DNA of 64,000 nucleotides from Siderastrea radians (Eukaryota > Cnidaria > Anthozoa > Scleractinia > Rhizangiidae): NCBI GenBank assembly GCA_964017195.1, contig OZ024895.1, positions 22,143,233-22,207,232 of the forward strand, given 5' to 3'. The notes beneath the pieces were generated by a model. It was not told where the DNA came from, ran no database searches, and was given only the letters and a program-made list of their open reading frames with translations. A program made the position numbers and the translations under genes. Position 1 is the stretch's first letter, and every line of letters starts with the position of its first letter. This document shows, piece after piece, positions 49,653-62,651 of this stretch.

Positions 49653-50299
49653 AATACTTTTGAGAATACCGGTTCCGTTCAGTGAAATTATGTTCCTTTG
49701 TTATAATTATGAAATTATGTTCCCTTGTTCTGCGATTGAATACTGGAAGGCTTGTGATGAAATTATAGGCGAAGTCTAATTGTAAACTGGAAACCGGCGG
49801 TGTCGTAACAGCAGGCGAGTCTGACTTGTCTGAGCTGAGAAAATCCATTTGACGGAAATCCTATTCTGTGAATTCAAGGTTTTTCATCAATGGTGATCTT
49901 TTCGTCTGACTTTTCTGTAGTAAGCGATAGGTAAATGCACGGACAATTTAATTTTGAGACTGAGACTCTAGACGGTGACCGGTTCACTGTTTCACTTACA
50001 AGTTGTTTTGCTAACGTCCAGTTCGCTGGCGTTTAATGTCAGTTCGCTAACGTTTAACAAAATCACATTTTGAAATTATGAATATATGAATTCATATATT
50101 TGAACTGCAGAATGAAGAAATAAATCTTCTTTACATTTATTAAAATTACATTTTATTCTTGATTCGAATGGGGTACTTGAAAAATTTTCGAAACTGGACC
50201 ACGTGAACAGTAGACCAGTCAAGGTTTGGTTTAGCCTACATAGCAGGCGTTATTGAGCCCAGCGAGGCATTTTCTGTTTCGAGCGAGACAAATAACAAT

Positions 50300-50640
50300 A
50301 ACGCTTGTTAGAGCAGGATCAAGAGCCTTAGGTCACATCGACGAGTAATCAAGACAATCGATCACTAATCGATGACATCAATGACTAAAGTTTTCTGGCC
50401 TATCGATTAGTCATTGTCATTAAATCATGTAATTTATTATTAGATAGGATTTTTGAAATTTGTAAAGCGCTTTTGATCATATGTAAATGTAAAAAGCGCT
50501 ATAGAAGTATTAAACATTATTATTATTATTATCATTGACTACTTGGGAACTCATTGATTATCGGCAATAATCAATGACTAATCAACCGATTATCCATTGA
50601 TTATTCATCGATTACTCATTGATATCACTGTTTTCATTGA
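50300..50640. repeat. Cryptic simple repeat built on ATCAATGACTAATCGAT
   Basis: Short degenerate repeats of TCAATGACTAATC, ATCGATTAGTCATTG and ATCATTGATTA occur on both strands, interrupted by a (TTA)n run near 50515-50533. No function inferred. Confidence 0.6.
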
Positions 50641-50784
50641 CTTGTACGTGTACAGACCCGTAGTTGAAAGGTTTGAATTATCGATAGTTACCGACTGTAT
50701 TTTTCCTAACAACGTAAAACTGACGAAAGAAAATGAACATCCAGTTTGTCGTTTTTCCTCTAAATTTTTGCCGAATATGCTGCG

Positions 50785-50930
50785 AATGTTCCAGGCTCCG
50801 AGATAGTGGGGAAAGCGCGAATGGAGAAAACCAGCGCCAAAAACGCGTTGGGGCATATTTTCGTGCCCTATGCGTCTCCCATTGCGCCAAGCCCTGACAT
50901 GACATCTCACGTGACCTCGTCGTGTGACCC
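50785..50930. repeat. Dispersed repeat at the putative promoter
   Basis: GTTCCAGGCTCCGAGATAGT resembles 11718-11740. The G/C-rich continuation overlaps the first part of the candidate first exon, so open frames there should be read with caution. Confidence 0.45.
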
Positions 50931-51245
50931 CAGGGAAACCCCCCCCAGTAACCGCGCGCTCGCGTCGGTCGCCATTTTCCCGCCAAAAGTTCACCTCGCA
51001 GCAGAGGTGTGTTTGTCCTTTGGCATTGTGTTTTGGGAATATTTTGAAAGGATTTTCACGCTTTGTGCCTTTCTTAACCCCGGAAATGGCGAAAAATGGT
51101 TATTAGTATTCAAGAAAAGAGAGAGAAACAGACACCTTTCGGTGGAAAGCTCCGGCTTCGCAAAGCGTAGTCGGTCGAAGGGAAGCGAGCAGCTGCAAGA
51201 AATCATTCGATTCACCGACGAATCGCCTCTGTTTATTTGTCGAAG
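50899..51245 (+). CDS. Candidate first exon of the unknown gene
   Basis: An open frame reaches a good donor (AAG then GTGAGA at 51246). The last 45 or so residues, basic and charged (KRERNRHLSVESSGFAKRSR), look protein-like. The donor phase here does not match the acceptor phase at 54548, so either a further small exon lies between or this frame is not translated. In-frame ATGs occur only in the part overlapping a dispersed repeat. It may instead be mostly 5' UTR. Confidence 0.3.
50971..50988 (+). promoter_or_regulatory. YY1-like and E2F-type sites in a CpG-rich promoter
   Basis: GCCATTTT (50971-50978) overlaps TTTTCCCGCCAAAA (50975-50988). The second matches the two-sided consensus of E2F sites from S-phase promoters. 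The surrounding 50930-51000 is rich in CpG (CGCGCGCTCGCGTCGG). Position and composition suggest the promoter of the gene ending at 63419. Regulation by E2F is inference. Confidence 0.5.
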
Positions 51246-51768
51246 GTGAGATTTTTTGTCTTTTCTGGCTATAGTTAAGCGTTCTTAGCGTTTTGTGGTA
51301 CGTTCATACATTTTAAACGTATTAAACACCCTTCTGCCAGTGTTTTTTCTTCTAGATAAAAATAACAACATCGCGTAAAATGTTAGCGCGACCATGTGAC
51401 GAGGTTTGAGTATAATTTGTAATTATGGGCAATCTACCAACAAAGGGGCATTTAAACATGTGACAGGAACAGGAATAGTTACCTGCCTGTGAAAATAAGC
51501 GTGACCTGTAGATCTTAGCAGAGGTTGGTTGATCTGCATGTTATGAGCGTAGTAAAAAGATAAATTATTAAGCTTAATTGCAAGTTACCGACACCAGCAG
51601 TCGGATGCTCTAGCTTTGAACCGCTGAGCTACAGGCACATGTAGAGTGGCGGCGGCTATACAGTGTATTTGCGAGGCATATATCTGACACACATCTTGCA
51701 TTCTGTATCTGGTCCTGTTTTGCGAATTTTGTTTTCAATGAAAATATGGGCTTAAAAATTTGATTTAA

Positions 51769-51948
51769 AGGAGGTCACTCCAGAAACGGTGTATATTTTG
51801 AAATCGCCAATAAAAAGGTAACGAGAGAGGAATTTCAGTGGGATCGGATGCACTTTAGAAGCTAAAACCACGGTCAGTAACTCAACTTAGTTTTATCTTT
51901 TTATAGGCGATTTCAAAAAATACATCGTTTCTGGAGTGACCTTCTCCT
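51769..51948. mobile_element. 180-bp TTAA-target MITE
   Basis: Nearly a full palindrome. AGGAGGTCACTCCAGAAACG at the left faces CGTTTCTGGAGTGACCTTCT plus CCT at the right (a 3-bp indel in one arm), flanked by TTAA (51765-51768, 51949-51952). Confidence 0.8.
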
Positions 51949-52275
51949 TTAAGGTAAAAATTTGTTCATCTTATCTTACTATACATGTATAGTATTTTAT
52001 TTCTTTTTCTGTTGATATTATTATTTATTCATTTAATTATTTATTTGAATAATACATAAATATACACACATATTTGTTTATTAGGTATATATTTATTTGT
52101 ACAGTTGAACCCCATTAATATGACTAACATTGGGCCAAGTCAAAATGTGCTTGTACAGCCATGTATTACTTATAATGAGGTCTCCAAATAAGTGGATGGC
52201 CGAAATCATCTTTTTTCTAACGTCTAAAAAATAGTGGTTCTAAGGCAGGGTCTCACTACACTTACATGCTCCTTA

Positions 52276-52471
52276 TGGCCTATCCGCACTAGTGGACAAA
52301 TTAGGAATTGTCTTCGAAAAATCCAAACAAAAAAATTTGCTCTGGCGATTTCTAACTTCTAATGTTTTTAAAACTTTTATCTGCACTCAAAACTACTTAT
52401 ACTTTATAGTCTATGAAATTTGTCAACAATTGCTAGAAATAAACAGTTTTTCTCCTAGTGCAGATAGGCCC
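52276..52471. mobile_element. 196-bp Harbinger-like MITE with TTA duplication
   Basis: The inverted ends TGGCCTATCCGCACTAG and CTAGTGCAGATAGGCCC are flanked by TTA (52273-52275, 52472-52474). Non-coding. Confidence 0.7.
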
Positions 52472-52474
52472 TTA

Positions 52475-54547
52475 GGTATTTTAATTTTGTAAGTTTAGAA
52501 TTTGCAAAAATTCTGGAAGAATTGGTGGGTTAAAATTATTAGGGTAGAATTTTACAAATTTTGATGGGTCACTTACATAAACTGCAAAGCACTTTTTCAT
52601 TTTTGCACTTTTTTGAAGGATACCATGCAAAATGGAAGACCTCTTGAAATCAATGTGATTGTTCACCTGGTCAAGAGCATTTGACTTTTCTATATAATTT
52701 TAATAGAAGAATTGAGAACAAGCAGTAGATCACCTATAAAATGAATGAAGTATTCTACTGTTTGTGGTGTGCTCACTGCTCACTTCATCATGCTTGATGC
52801 ACTGAGAGCTAGTTAATCCAGGCAGTTGTCTGGTGATACATTTAAATGCTGGAATTGCATAGAAAGAAGTAGGATGGTGTTAGGTCAAGGTAGTTATTTT
52901 TTAATTGATTGGGCATACATGTAGCTAATGTATTGAAATATAGTAAAACCTAATCTACAGTGTACTAGTGTTGTACATGTTACACCATTACCCGGTATCT
53001 AAACCTGTTATATGGTTTGACCTTCCTGAGCGACCACCTATCACGAGCAACCACTTGTTTGTCTGTGACAAGACAAGTTTTCAGTGATTACCTCAGGACA
53101 AAGTCCAGAACGAGTTATTGCACTAGTGGACTGTGGTGGATTACACCTACAAAAGAACGAAAATTATGGAGATGTTTATGAGGATTACATCTGGGAAGCA
53201 CTAGGAAGGAGCCTAGGGGGTGAGGTCATATGAATTTGCTTTTGTCACCACCATGTTGTAAACAAAAAGCTTACATGACAAGAGGGTTTTGTGCATTTTG
53301 CTCCCCTGCATAAAAAGTCTCCAGGAACTGCTTACAGTGGTAATATTCCCATTGCCATACCAAATAGTAACCTGTAGTCACTGTTTCAACAATTCATATG
53401 GCCACTTCAAGTAAAATCTGAACAGCAAAAATTTTTTGCCAACATTGTTTCTAGACACTTCTTTCACCTGCTGCAATAGAGTACTGGGTTTCCACAGCTG
53501 AACACTGAAGCTGTTTGAGTGTTATGATTTTAAACGTTTTAATTACTTAATTTTTTTGTAATTTAATTAATGAAAAGAAAAGGTTTTGTTTCGAAAATGC
53601 ATTGTTGTTAGATCGCGTGTGACTCTGCATAATGCTCAATTATTTTTTAGCATTGGTTTTAGCGTAGCTCTTATTTACAATAAAGAATGAAAAATCTTTA
53701 TCTACTGGAAATTGTTTGCTTTTGGCATTTTAAACTATAGTTTAAGCCACTGTGACTAAGAAGATCCTTGTGATAAAAATTTTGGCAAAAATATTGATAG
53801 ATATGGTCAAGAAGGATCGATAATTCACTGTGTGACAATGGAGCACACTTTTTTTTTCACTTTTTTTACTTCTTCATTGTGTGATCTTCATATGTTTCCC
53901 TTGATGTGTTAAGCCTAAGGGTCAAGCCGTGTTTGATCACACTTAAGGGCATCTGTTTGGAAACTCAGCCATTTTAAATAAATATTTATAACATATTCAC
54001 CCCATAGAGAACCTACACTAGAAAAATATTTATTGACAGTGTCAATGAAGTCACTACTACTAGCACTGACATTTGTGAGGTTGTTCTTGAGTCATGGCAT
54101 TCTCTCCTTTTGACTCACTTTTACACCTACATAAAGAAGGTAGAGAGACATGGTTGCTTCTGTGCATATCATAATTGTGCCTTTGTTTTAATCCACACAG
54201 CCAAAATACTTATACACCTTAAGGGCTGTGCGCATGCATTTAAGGTTGTGGCCAAACCCCAGAGATTGTGTTTGTGTGGCTTTTGCTGTTGGTTTTGTTT
54301 CTTTCTTATTACCCACAGTTTTTTCCACAGATGGTGCAGAAACAAGCTCTGACCACAGCAGAGTTGGTGAATTTTGTAATGAAAATACTTTCTAATTTTT
54401 GTAGCACAAGGAACCTTAACTATATGTAGATCTACATGATGCAACTGTTACCTGATCGTAATGTTGTATGTTACTCACTTTGTTTCAGTTGGTACACAAG
54501 ATATGTATGACTGAACATGATTGAATTATTTTAATTGTAAATTCTAG
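52475..54547. other. Probable intron, no further feature recognised
   Basis: This lies between the candidate first exon and the exon at 54548. A short exon could be hidden here; an acceptor TTTTTTCCACAG at about 54330 is a candidate but gives an early stop in the needed frame. Confidence 0.35.
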
Positions 54548-57500
54548 GAGGGAATTATCAACTGCCAGGCTTGACAAACATGGAGTTAATGAATTACAGT
54601 GACGTTTCTGATAAGGACCTTGTCAGTTGGTTTGGAGGTGTCGCCTATGACCATGAGAGTATGCCAAAGGTGGTGGCTGTACACACTTGGACAGCTGAAA
54701 TGGAGACTTCAACTGACAAACAAGGAGAAGCTCCAAACCCTCCCTCATTAGAACAATCTTCTTCAAAAAGATGTTACTCTATGAAAATTGGGATCAGAAG
54801 CATACCACAGACTTCAGAAGATGCTGGCAATCTGAAAAGATGGACATGGTTTAAAGAAAACTCAGGTGTCAAAAGCACGAAGGTAAATTAGTTGCTAGCA
54901 GTTTAACTTAAGCTCGGTCTCTTTGTTTGTCAATATGGGGAAACAAATAAAAATGTATGGTCTTGGTTATGCAGGAAAAAACCTTAACCCTCTAACCCTT
55001 TGACTCCCATAGTCAGTTATGAAGACACTTAAGGTGGTTCAAAATTTTGAGTCTGTGGATGAAATCCTATGGTGTGACCATTCAAATGAAACCTCTTCAG
55101 CAGTACTTTCACACGGTACTACTTTATATGTCAGTATTTCTCAAAATGAAATTTGGGATTTTTCTTGAATTTTGATTTTAGGCACTCTTAGGAGTAAAAG
55201 GGTTAAGCCTGAATATCAACATGTGTATTCTCCTCACTGTTCTCTTGATGTTTCGTATCATACATGTTGGGTGAGTTTGTTTCAAAATCAAGACATTTCA
55301 TCTTTGGTGATCATTTCCTTTATTCTCATGACCGGTATGTTTGATCATGTAGTGATATTGAAAGGAGAAGTTACATGCTGGTCCACTCTTGGGGGTTAAA
55401 GGGTTATTAAGGCCAGTAGGTGGGACTCTGCTCTTTTATCGGTCAATTAATTTTGCGGACATGGTGGCAGTAAGGAGGATCTACATGTAATTTTCTGGCT
55501 TCTTGTTCTTGTACTCTTTCCTCTCTGTTTCTACCCCTTCGTGAAGGTTCCAACTGTTACCTATGAGATCTCAGTTTAGAAGGCTAATACACACTATTGT
55601 GAATTGCAAGAGTGGGATTAGAATGGTTACCATTTTAAAATGTTCTAATCTATGACCAAGAAGTCATTCAAAGGCTTAAGACTGCATTTTATGAGCCAGG
55701 ATAGAGAGAACATAAACCTTAATTTAAAGGAGAACTGAAGTAAAAAATCAAGCATTTTTTTCCTTAAAGGTTAAGCCATAAATATTAATGTTTGAAACGT
55801 TTTTTCTGTGTACTGGTTTACTTTCGGTCTCAAAAAAATAGTTTTACTGCGAGTTTGGGCCATCAGCATTGCGGCGCAGAATGGGTGTGTCAGTGGTCAT
55901 TTTGGTAGCCTATGACGTAGGTTATGGGGAACGAATGCAAGAGTTACAAAGAGAAGTACTGATTTTACCAATGTAGAACTTGTACTTTGAGTGTACAGTG
56001 GTACAATTGCGACGGAAACGCCGGATAAATACCCATTCGGAATGTTATTCTCTTCTACTATCTCTACTGGATTCTTTCCACTTGTCCTTGAAGACGTATG
56101 TTACATTTTCACCGCGGATCAGTGACGCGCTTTCGATACTAATCACCCGCGCAAATTTTCGGAAAATATCATCTCTCTTTGCTTCTCTTTCCGAAAAAAT
56201 ACTAGGTTTTAAGTTAGTTATATCTAATTTAATAAACGATTTGTCTAAATTTATCGATAGACAAGTTGAAGTTTACGGGAAACTCGACGGCTGTAGTCAG
56301 TTCAGGATCTAGTAAATAAACAATCACAGATGTTTTCCAGCGTCTATATTTTTGTCTTACAATTTTTTGGTAGCCCACTCTACTGTATGTCATGTAGCCA
56401 TTTATCCTAAACTTTGCAAATTTATATTTACTTTTGTAATAGTGGATTGCGGCTCAAACGTTTATAACATTTAGCGCTCCGCTCACGGGTCATCAAATAA
56501 CTGCAATAAAGCTTCAAATTATTTCTCTTTCTTTTGACATGTCATGTTTTCATTACACTGTGAATTACTGTCCTTATTTTTCAACTGAAGACGGCAGAAA
56601 TTTGCGTTCTTGCATTAGGTATTTGAACTGGTAGGCTAAAATAACTGATTTGTTTACAAATAAAACTACAATATGTATCTTGCCTTCGGCACACTCACGG
56701 ACTATTGTGTATCGGTTTATTGTTTTGCCACACCACTTTCCTCTATAGGTTTGTTTCGAAATATCTTCACTGACAATCAACACTGGAGTGATTCGCCAGT
56801 TTATTCTGCCCAGCACCAAGTTCCAAATGCCATTTTAGCGAAAAGCTGGAAGCCAGGCGAAAATATTGCAATAACAGTAAGAAATATCAGACCACGAAAT
56901 TCAATACGCAATAAGCGCTGTTGTATGACCTTGGTGTCAAAACAATGGATCTGCTGGGCTAGAGATTATTTTTTGCCACACAGGAACGGTACAGAAGCTG
57001 GAATTCTTAACTTAGCACGCTCGGCTATATTTATACTGCTGCATGGAGGAGAAAAATTCGAATGCGAACATGAACATGTCGTCCGGGCTGTTAGTGTTAC
57101 ACGCAACATAGCGGGGCATATCACCCAGTCTGAAGTCTGCATTTTGTACTGACCGGCCGCGGAGCGATAATTTCATTGACTCTAAATCCAACTCATTCAC
57201 TAACAAAATAATAGAAATACCAAACGAACGGAGACAAACCTGATTGATCGCACTTTTAATTTAGCTCCTTAACTTCTTGATAAATTAATTCTCGGCCGTG
57301 AACATGACGAACATAGCTTGAAGTACTGAAATCCTTGCTTATTCAGGGCTCCAGATTTTCTCAATATTTGGGTCACAGACTTCTTCTTACAAGCCAGTTG
57401 CTTTTTCAAAAGAACAATAAATTATTCCAAACTGAAATGGCTGTACACAATTCATACTGGAAAACAATATGCGAAATAACACAGCCTTAGCCTTGTAGCG

Positions 57501-60500
57501 GCTGGTAGTACTCTTCGGACAAATGCTGCAATCCTCCCCATAACCTACGTCACAATACGCCGCTGACATCTGTTGCGAGCCCACAATGACAAAGCCCGAA
57601 AAGCGGGAAAATCCCAATTTCAAACCCATTTTTTTCGTGAATAGCAACTCGCGAGTTAAAATAATTACCAAAACTTGATTTTATATGTCCAAGACTTCCA
57701 AAGGAAACAATAAAAGCAAGGTTGATTTTTGGACTTCAGTTCTCCTTTAAAAGAATTTTTGGTGTATCTGTGGACATTGGGTGGACTCGTGTGAAAAGGT
57801 GTTATTTAATTTTCTTCTTTCTCAGTTTGGAAACAAGGTCGCTCATTCATCTAACTTTGGTTTGGAAATACTCAATCAAGGTGATTTTCAAGAGGACAAT
57901 GCAGTAACCACCAGTTCAGACACTAGTGGAATATTGAGACCTTTGTTGCAGAAATGCAGCACTAAACCTCCTGCAGGTGACAGAGAAGGCTGTCCAAGCC
58001 ATAATAAGACCTTCTGGGGAGAAGAAATGGGTAATTTGTCGCAGATGCCTAACTTGTTATTGATGGAGCACACTAACAACAAAGTTAACATTCCAAAGCA
58101 TTCAGAGACTGTCACAGAAGCTTTGCCTGTTGATAAAAGATTGACGTCACCTGGTTTTAACTTTTCAAAGACTGACAAGAGTGAAAAAGGAAGATTGGAA
58201 GTCCTTGACTGGTCAAGTGTTGGTGTAGTTAAATATAAAAACGACCACATGACGTCCTCACCTCAGCGTGTCCGATGTGGTTCAAACAGCAGCTCGCAGC
58301 TTTGCTCTGGAAGCAGTTCAAAAGCTGTGGAAGTTGCTGGGAGTGAGTGCCTCCAGGACCAATCCATTGAAAGCTCAAATGGTCACATGCCACAAACGTC
58401 AGATGCACATTTGTGTAATTTACCTGAACAGTGTCCAGTCAGTGACAAACAAATGCCCCAAACCCCTCTCATTAGACCTCGAAAACGATCACGGAAGTCC
58501 ACTCCCAGGAAGGTTGATGTGAACAGGAAAAATCTGTGTTCTGGTTCCCACAGTACTGACAGTGAGGCAACATTAAGCGCTGATGACAAACCTTCCGAGT
58601 CACCCGATGAGAGCGCACCGGTTGCCTCTTCCCACAGCAGATTTAGCCCAAGATCTGATGAAGAGTCTTCTTGTGGTGGGACCAAAGTACTCTTTAAGAG
58701 GACGGCAGGTAAACGATGTGCCTTAATAGTTATTATAACAAGTTGTAAGTTTAAGGAAAATAAAATACAGATTGTCAAAATAACTTGGTTTGTCGAGCAT
58801 GATCAGCTTTGAATTTAACTTCAAATAGCGCTCGTATCTCTTAATCATTGAATTTGTTAGCCCTAAAAATAAAACTTTTGTAAAATTCGTAGATTGCTTG
58901 TATAGAATACCAAAAATCACTAAAATTGGTTAACGCTTGCTTGCCGAAAATTAGATTCATAAAATGGATCCTCCGTGGTAATAAATAGCTGCGAGCCACA
59001 TTAAAACCCTGAAAATTAAGAGTGCTTAGAATGCATTGTGTGGTCAAGTAATTACCTATTCCATTGTTCCTGGATACAAAACGGACCACTCGATGGTAAC
59101 CATGGAAATTACAACAAACGCTAACCCCAGAGGGCCGGGTTTCTGGAAATTGAACACATCATTTCTATCGGACATTGATTACATCTCAAAAATAAAAGAC
59201 ACGATCCAACAAACAAAAAACGAATATTCAAATGATCCGTCTGTTTCTCCTGCTCTCCTTTGGGAAATGATAAAACTTAAAGTGAGAGAATCATCGCTAT
59301 ATTATTCCAAAGAAAGAAAGAAAAAAAGCGCTCTTCAAGAAGACGAAATAGAAAGGACCATAGCCGCGATTGAAATAAAATTAGAAGACAAAAACATTGA
59401 AGCGAAGCAGCGGGAAGAACTTTTAGGCGTGCTGAAAAGCAAAAAAGATCAACATGAAAAGATAATAGAATACCGAACAAAAGGGGCTATTTTAAGATCG
59501 CAGTGTCGATGGCATAATGAAGGTGAGAAAAACACCAAATATTTTCTTAATCTGGAAAAAAGACATTACAAACAAGGAACAATAAGCCAGCTAAAAACCG
59601 ACAATGACATCGTCATCACGACAGACAAAGATATTTTAAAGGAATGTCTTTCCTTTTATAAAAATCTGTACGAGACAAAGCTAACTTCTGAACAAGATCC
59701 ATCTATCATGGAAAAATTTTTCCCGGCCGAAAATACAATACATCTTTCACAAGAAGAACAAAATTTGTGTGAAGGCCCACTCACGGAGAAAGAGTGTCTC
59801 ACTTCCTTAAAGCAAATGGCCGACGGCAAAACCCCTGGAACTGACGGGTTACCAGCAGAGTTCTATAAAATATTTTGGGATGATATTTCAGGCGCTCTTC
59901 TCGCTGCTCTTAACTTTGCATACGAGAATGGGCAACTCGCAATGACACAGAGACGGGGCATAATAAAACTTATCCCTAAAAAAGAAGCAGACCTCAAAAT
60001 ATTAAAAAATTGGCGGCCTTTATCTCTGTTAAATTGTGACTATAAAATAGCAGCAAAGTCAATCGCAAATAGAATCCAGTCTACTCTTCCAAAACTTATT
60101 AATAACGATCAGACAGGATTTATTAAAGGTAGATTTATCGGCGAAAACATACGACTGATCGACAGTATTATTAATTACACCAATGACCAAAGCATCCCGG
60201 GCTTGATTTTGCTTCTAGATTTCGAAAAAGCCTTTGACACACTCGAATGGTCTTTCGTTGAAAAAACGTTGCAACACTATGGCTTTGGCCCTTCCATTCA
60301 AAAATGGATACAAACTCTTTACTGTGATATCGAAAGTGGCGTAATGAACAACGGATGGATGAGCGAATGTTTTAAAATTGAGAGAGGCGTGCGGCAAGGC
60401 TGCCCTCTTTCTCCATATTTATTTGTCCTTTCCGTCGAAGTTTTAGCTAGCGCAATCCGAAGTGACCAACATATTAAAGGAATTTCAGTCAACCAAAAAG

Positions 60501-62585
60501 AAATCAAATTAAGCCAATATGCTGACGACACGACATTAATCCTTGACGGCTCAAAAGATGCGCTTGAAACTTCGCTCGATGTTATCGGAAAATTTAGCAA
60601 GATTTCTGGTCTCAGGCTCAATAATAAAAAAACCGAAGCATTGTGGATAGGTTCAAAAGCAAGAAGCCAAGACATTATGTTTCCCGAGAAAGGTTTCAGA
60701 TGGCAGCATTTAAAAATCAAAACATTAGGCGTGTGGCTCTCAATAGAACCCGAATTAACGGTAAAGCTGAACTTTAACGAAAAAAAAGAGAAAGTTCGAA
60801 ATTTACTTAGAAACTGGCAGTACCGAAGGCTAAGCTTACTTGGAAAAATCGCTATATTAAAGAGCCTAATTGCTTCACAGCTTGTTCATGTTCTTTCCCC
60901 TCTCCCAACAAACCACCAGGCTATCAAAGAACTGAATGGAGCTTTCTATCATTTCCTCTGGGACGGGAAACCCGATAAAATTAAAAGAAACATTATGATT
61001 AACGATTACAGTAATGGTGGGCTTAAAATGATTGACCTTTTCTCATTTAATAAATCTTTGAAAACTATTTGGATTAAAAAATATCTTGACAAAACAAACT
61101 TAGGAAAATGGAAACTTTTCTTTGAACGAGAACTTGGAAGATATGGCGGAGAAGCTGTTTTTCTTGGAAATTTAAACAAAACAGATATCAAGCATCACTT
61201 CTCATCTACCAATATCTTCATTAATGAAATTCTGATGATCTGGTCCGAGGTTAATTACACTGACAATATCTCCTCCTTACAACATTATCAATCACAGCCT
61301 CTCTGGAATAATTCTCTTATCAGAATAGACAGCAAACCCATCTATTTTCGAGAATGGCTTGCAAATGGAATATCGACCATTAGGTCTCTCATGAAAGACG
61401 CAAACAAACCTCTCTCCTATGAAGAATTTCAGAATAAATACGGACTCAAAGCCTGCCCTTTAGCATTCGGGGGGATTATTGCCACGCTGAAGAATCTAAG
61501 AAAACGTTTCAAAGAAAACATAGATAGCCCCGAAAAAGATGAGATTGAACCATTCATTAAAATTTTCCTCAAGGCAAAAAAACCCAGCAACTTAACGTAC
61601 AAAATTCTAGTTGCAACTAAAAGCGAAGCACCGGAAACTTCTCAGGCGAAATGGCACGAAGATTGCGACTTGGAAAAAGGTGAATTTGACTGGAAAAGAG
61701 CTTTTCAATCTACAAAGATTTGCACAAAAAGTACCAAACTAATAATATTCCAATTTAAATTTCTTCATCGACGTCTACCTACAAACTCCTTTTTGTATAA
61801 AATTAACGTCAAAGACAGTGACCGCTGTTCCTTTTGTGAAAAGGAAACAGAAACTTTGCTCCACCTTTTTTGGCATTGCAACCAGACCACTCGTTTTTGG
61901 GAAAGCTTTTTTAAATGGCTTCAGACATCCCTATGTACGCAGAAAGGGAATAAATTAGACATGACCATTGCTCTCGGCCTAAAGCCAGACACCTCAAATG
62001 CAAAGTTGCAAATTAATTTCTCTTGTCTGATGAGCAGATATTGTATCTGGGTCTGTAAATTAAAAAACGAAATCCCTAGTCTTTCGCACTTCTTGCATCT
62101 CATGAACAAAAGCTATGAAATTGAAAAAAATGATCCAAATTCTTCATCAGAGAAATGGAAACCTCTCCTCGGCCACCTTTCAAATTAAAAATTTATATAA
62201 AAAAAAACTGAATCAAATTTAACTTTTCAGTCCTGGTTTGACCCTGTTAGTAGTAATTTTTTTTCTTCTGATCTCCTTAATTATACAATATTACTCTCCT
62301 AAAAAATATTTGTTTTAAATGCTACGGGGACTATTTTTTTTTATAAGGTATAAGATAGGCTAGTGTTTGTAAGTTCTTTTTTTCTTTTATTTCTAATAAG
62401 GTTAACTTACATTGTATTGTAACTGTAGTTCGTAATGTATTGTTAGAAGTTAGTTTTGTGCAAATAATATCTGTAAGTAGTGTAATAATAACACTGTTAA
62501 TGTAATGTTTGTAAATGTGTGAGCAATCAATAAAAAAAAAAAAAAAAAAAAAAAAAAATAATTACCTATTCCATAGTGAGGTCTC

Positions 62586-62651
<66 letters not shown>

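Noticed and set aside
56673..57152. 159-residue frame in the 2.0-kb TTAA element
   Set aside because: Contains no transposase motif I can recognise, and both strands give comparable frames, so coding status is unsupported.
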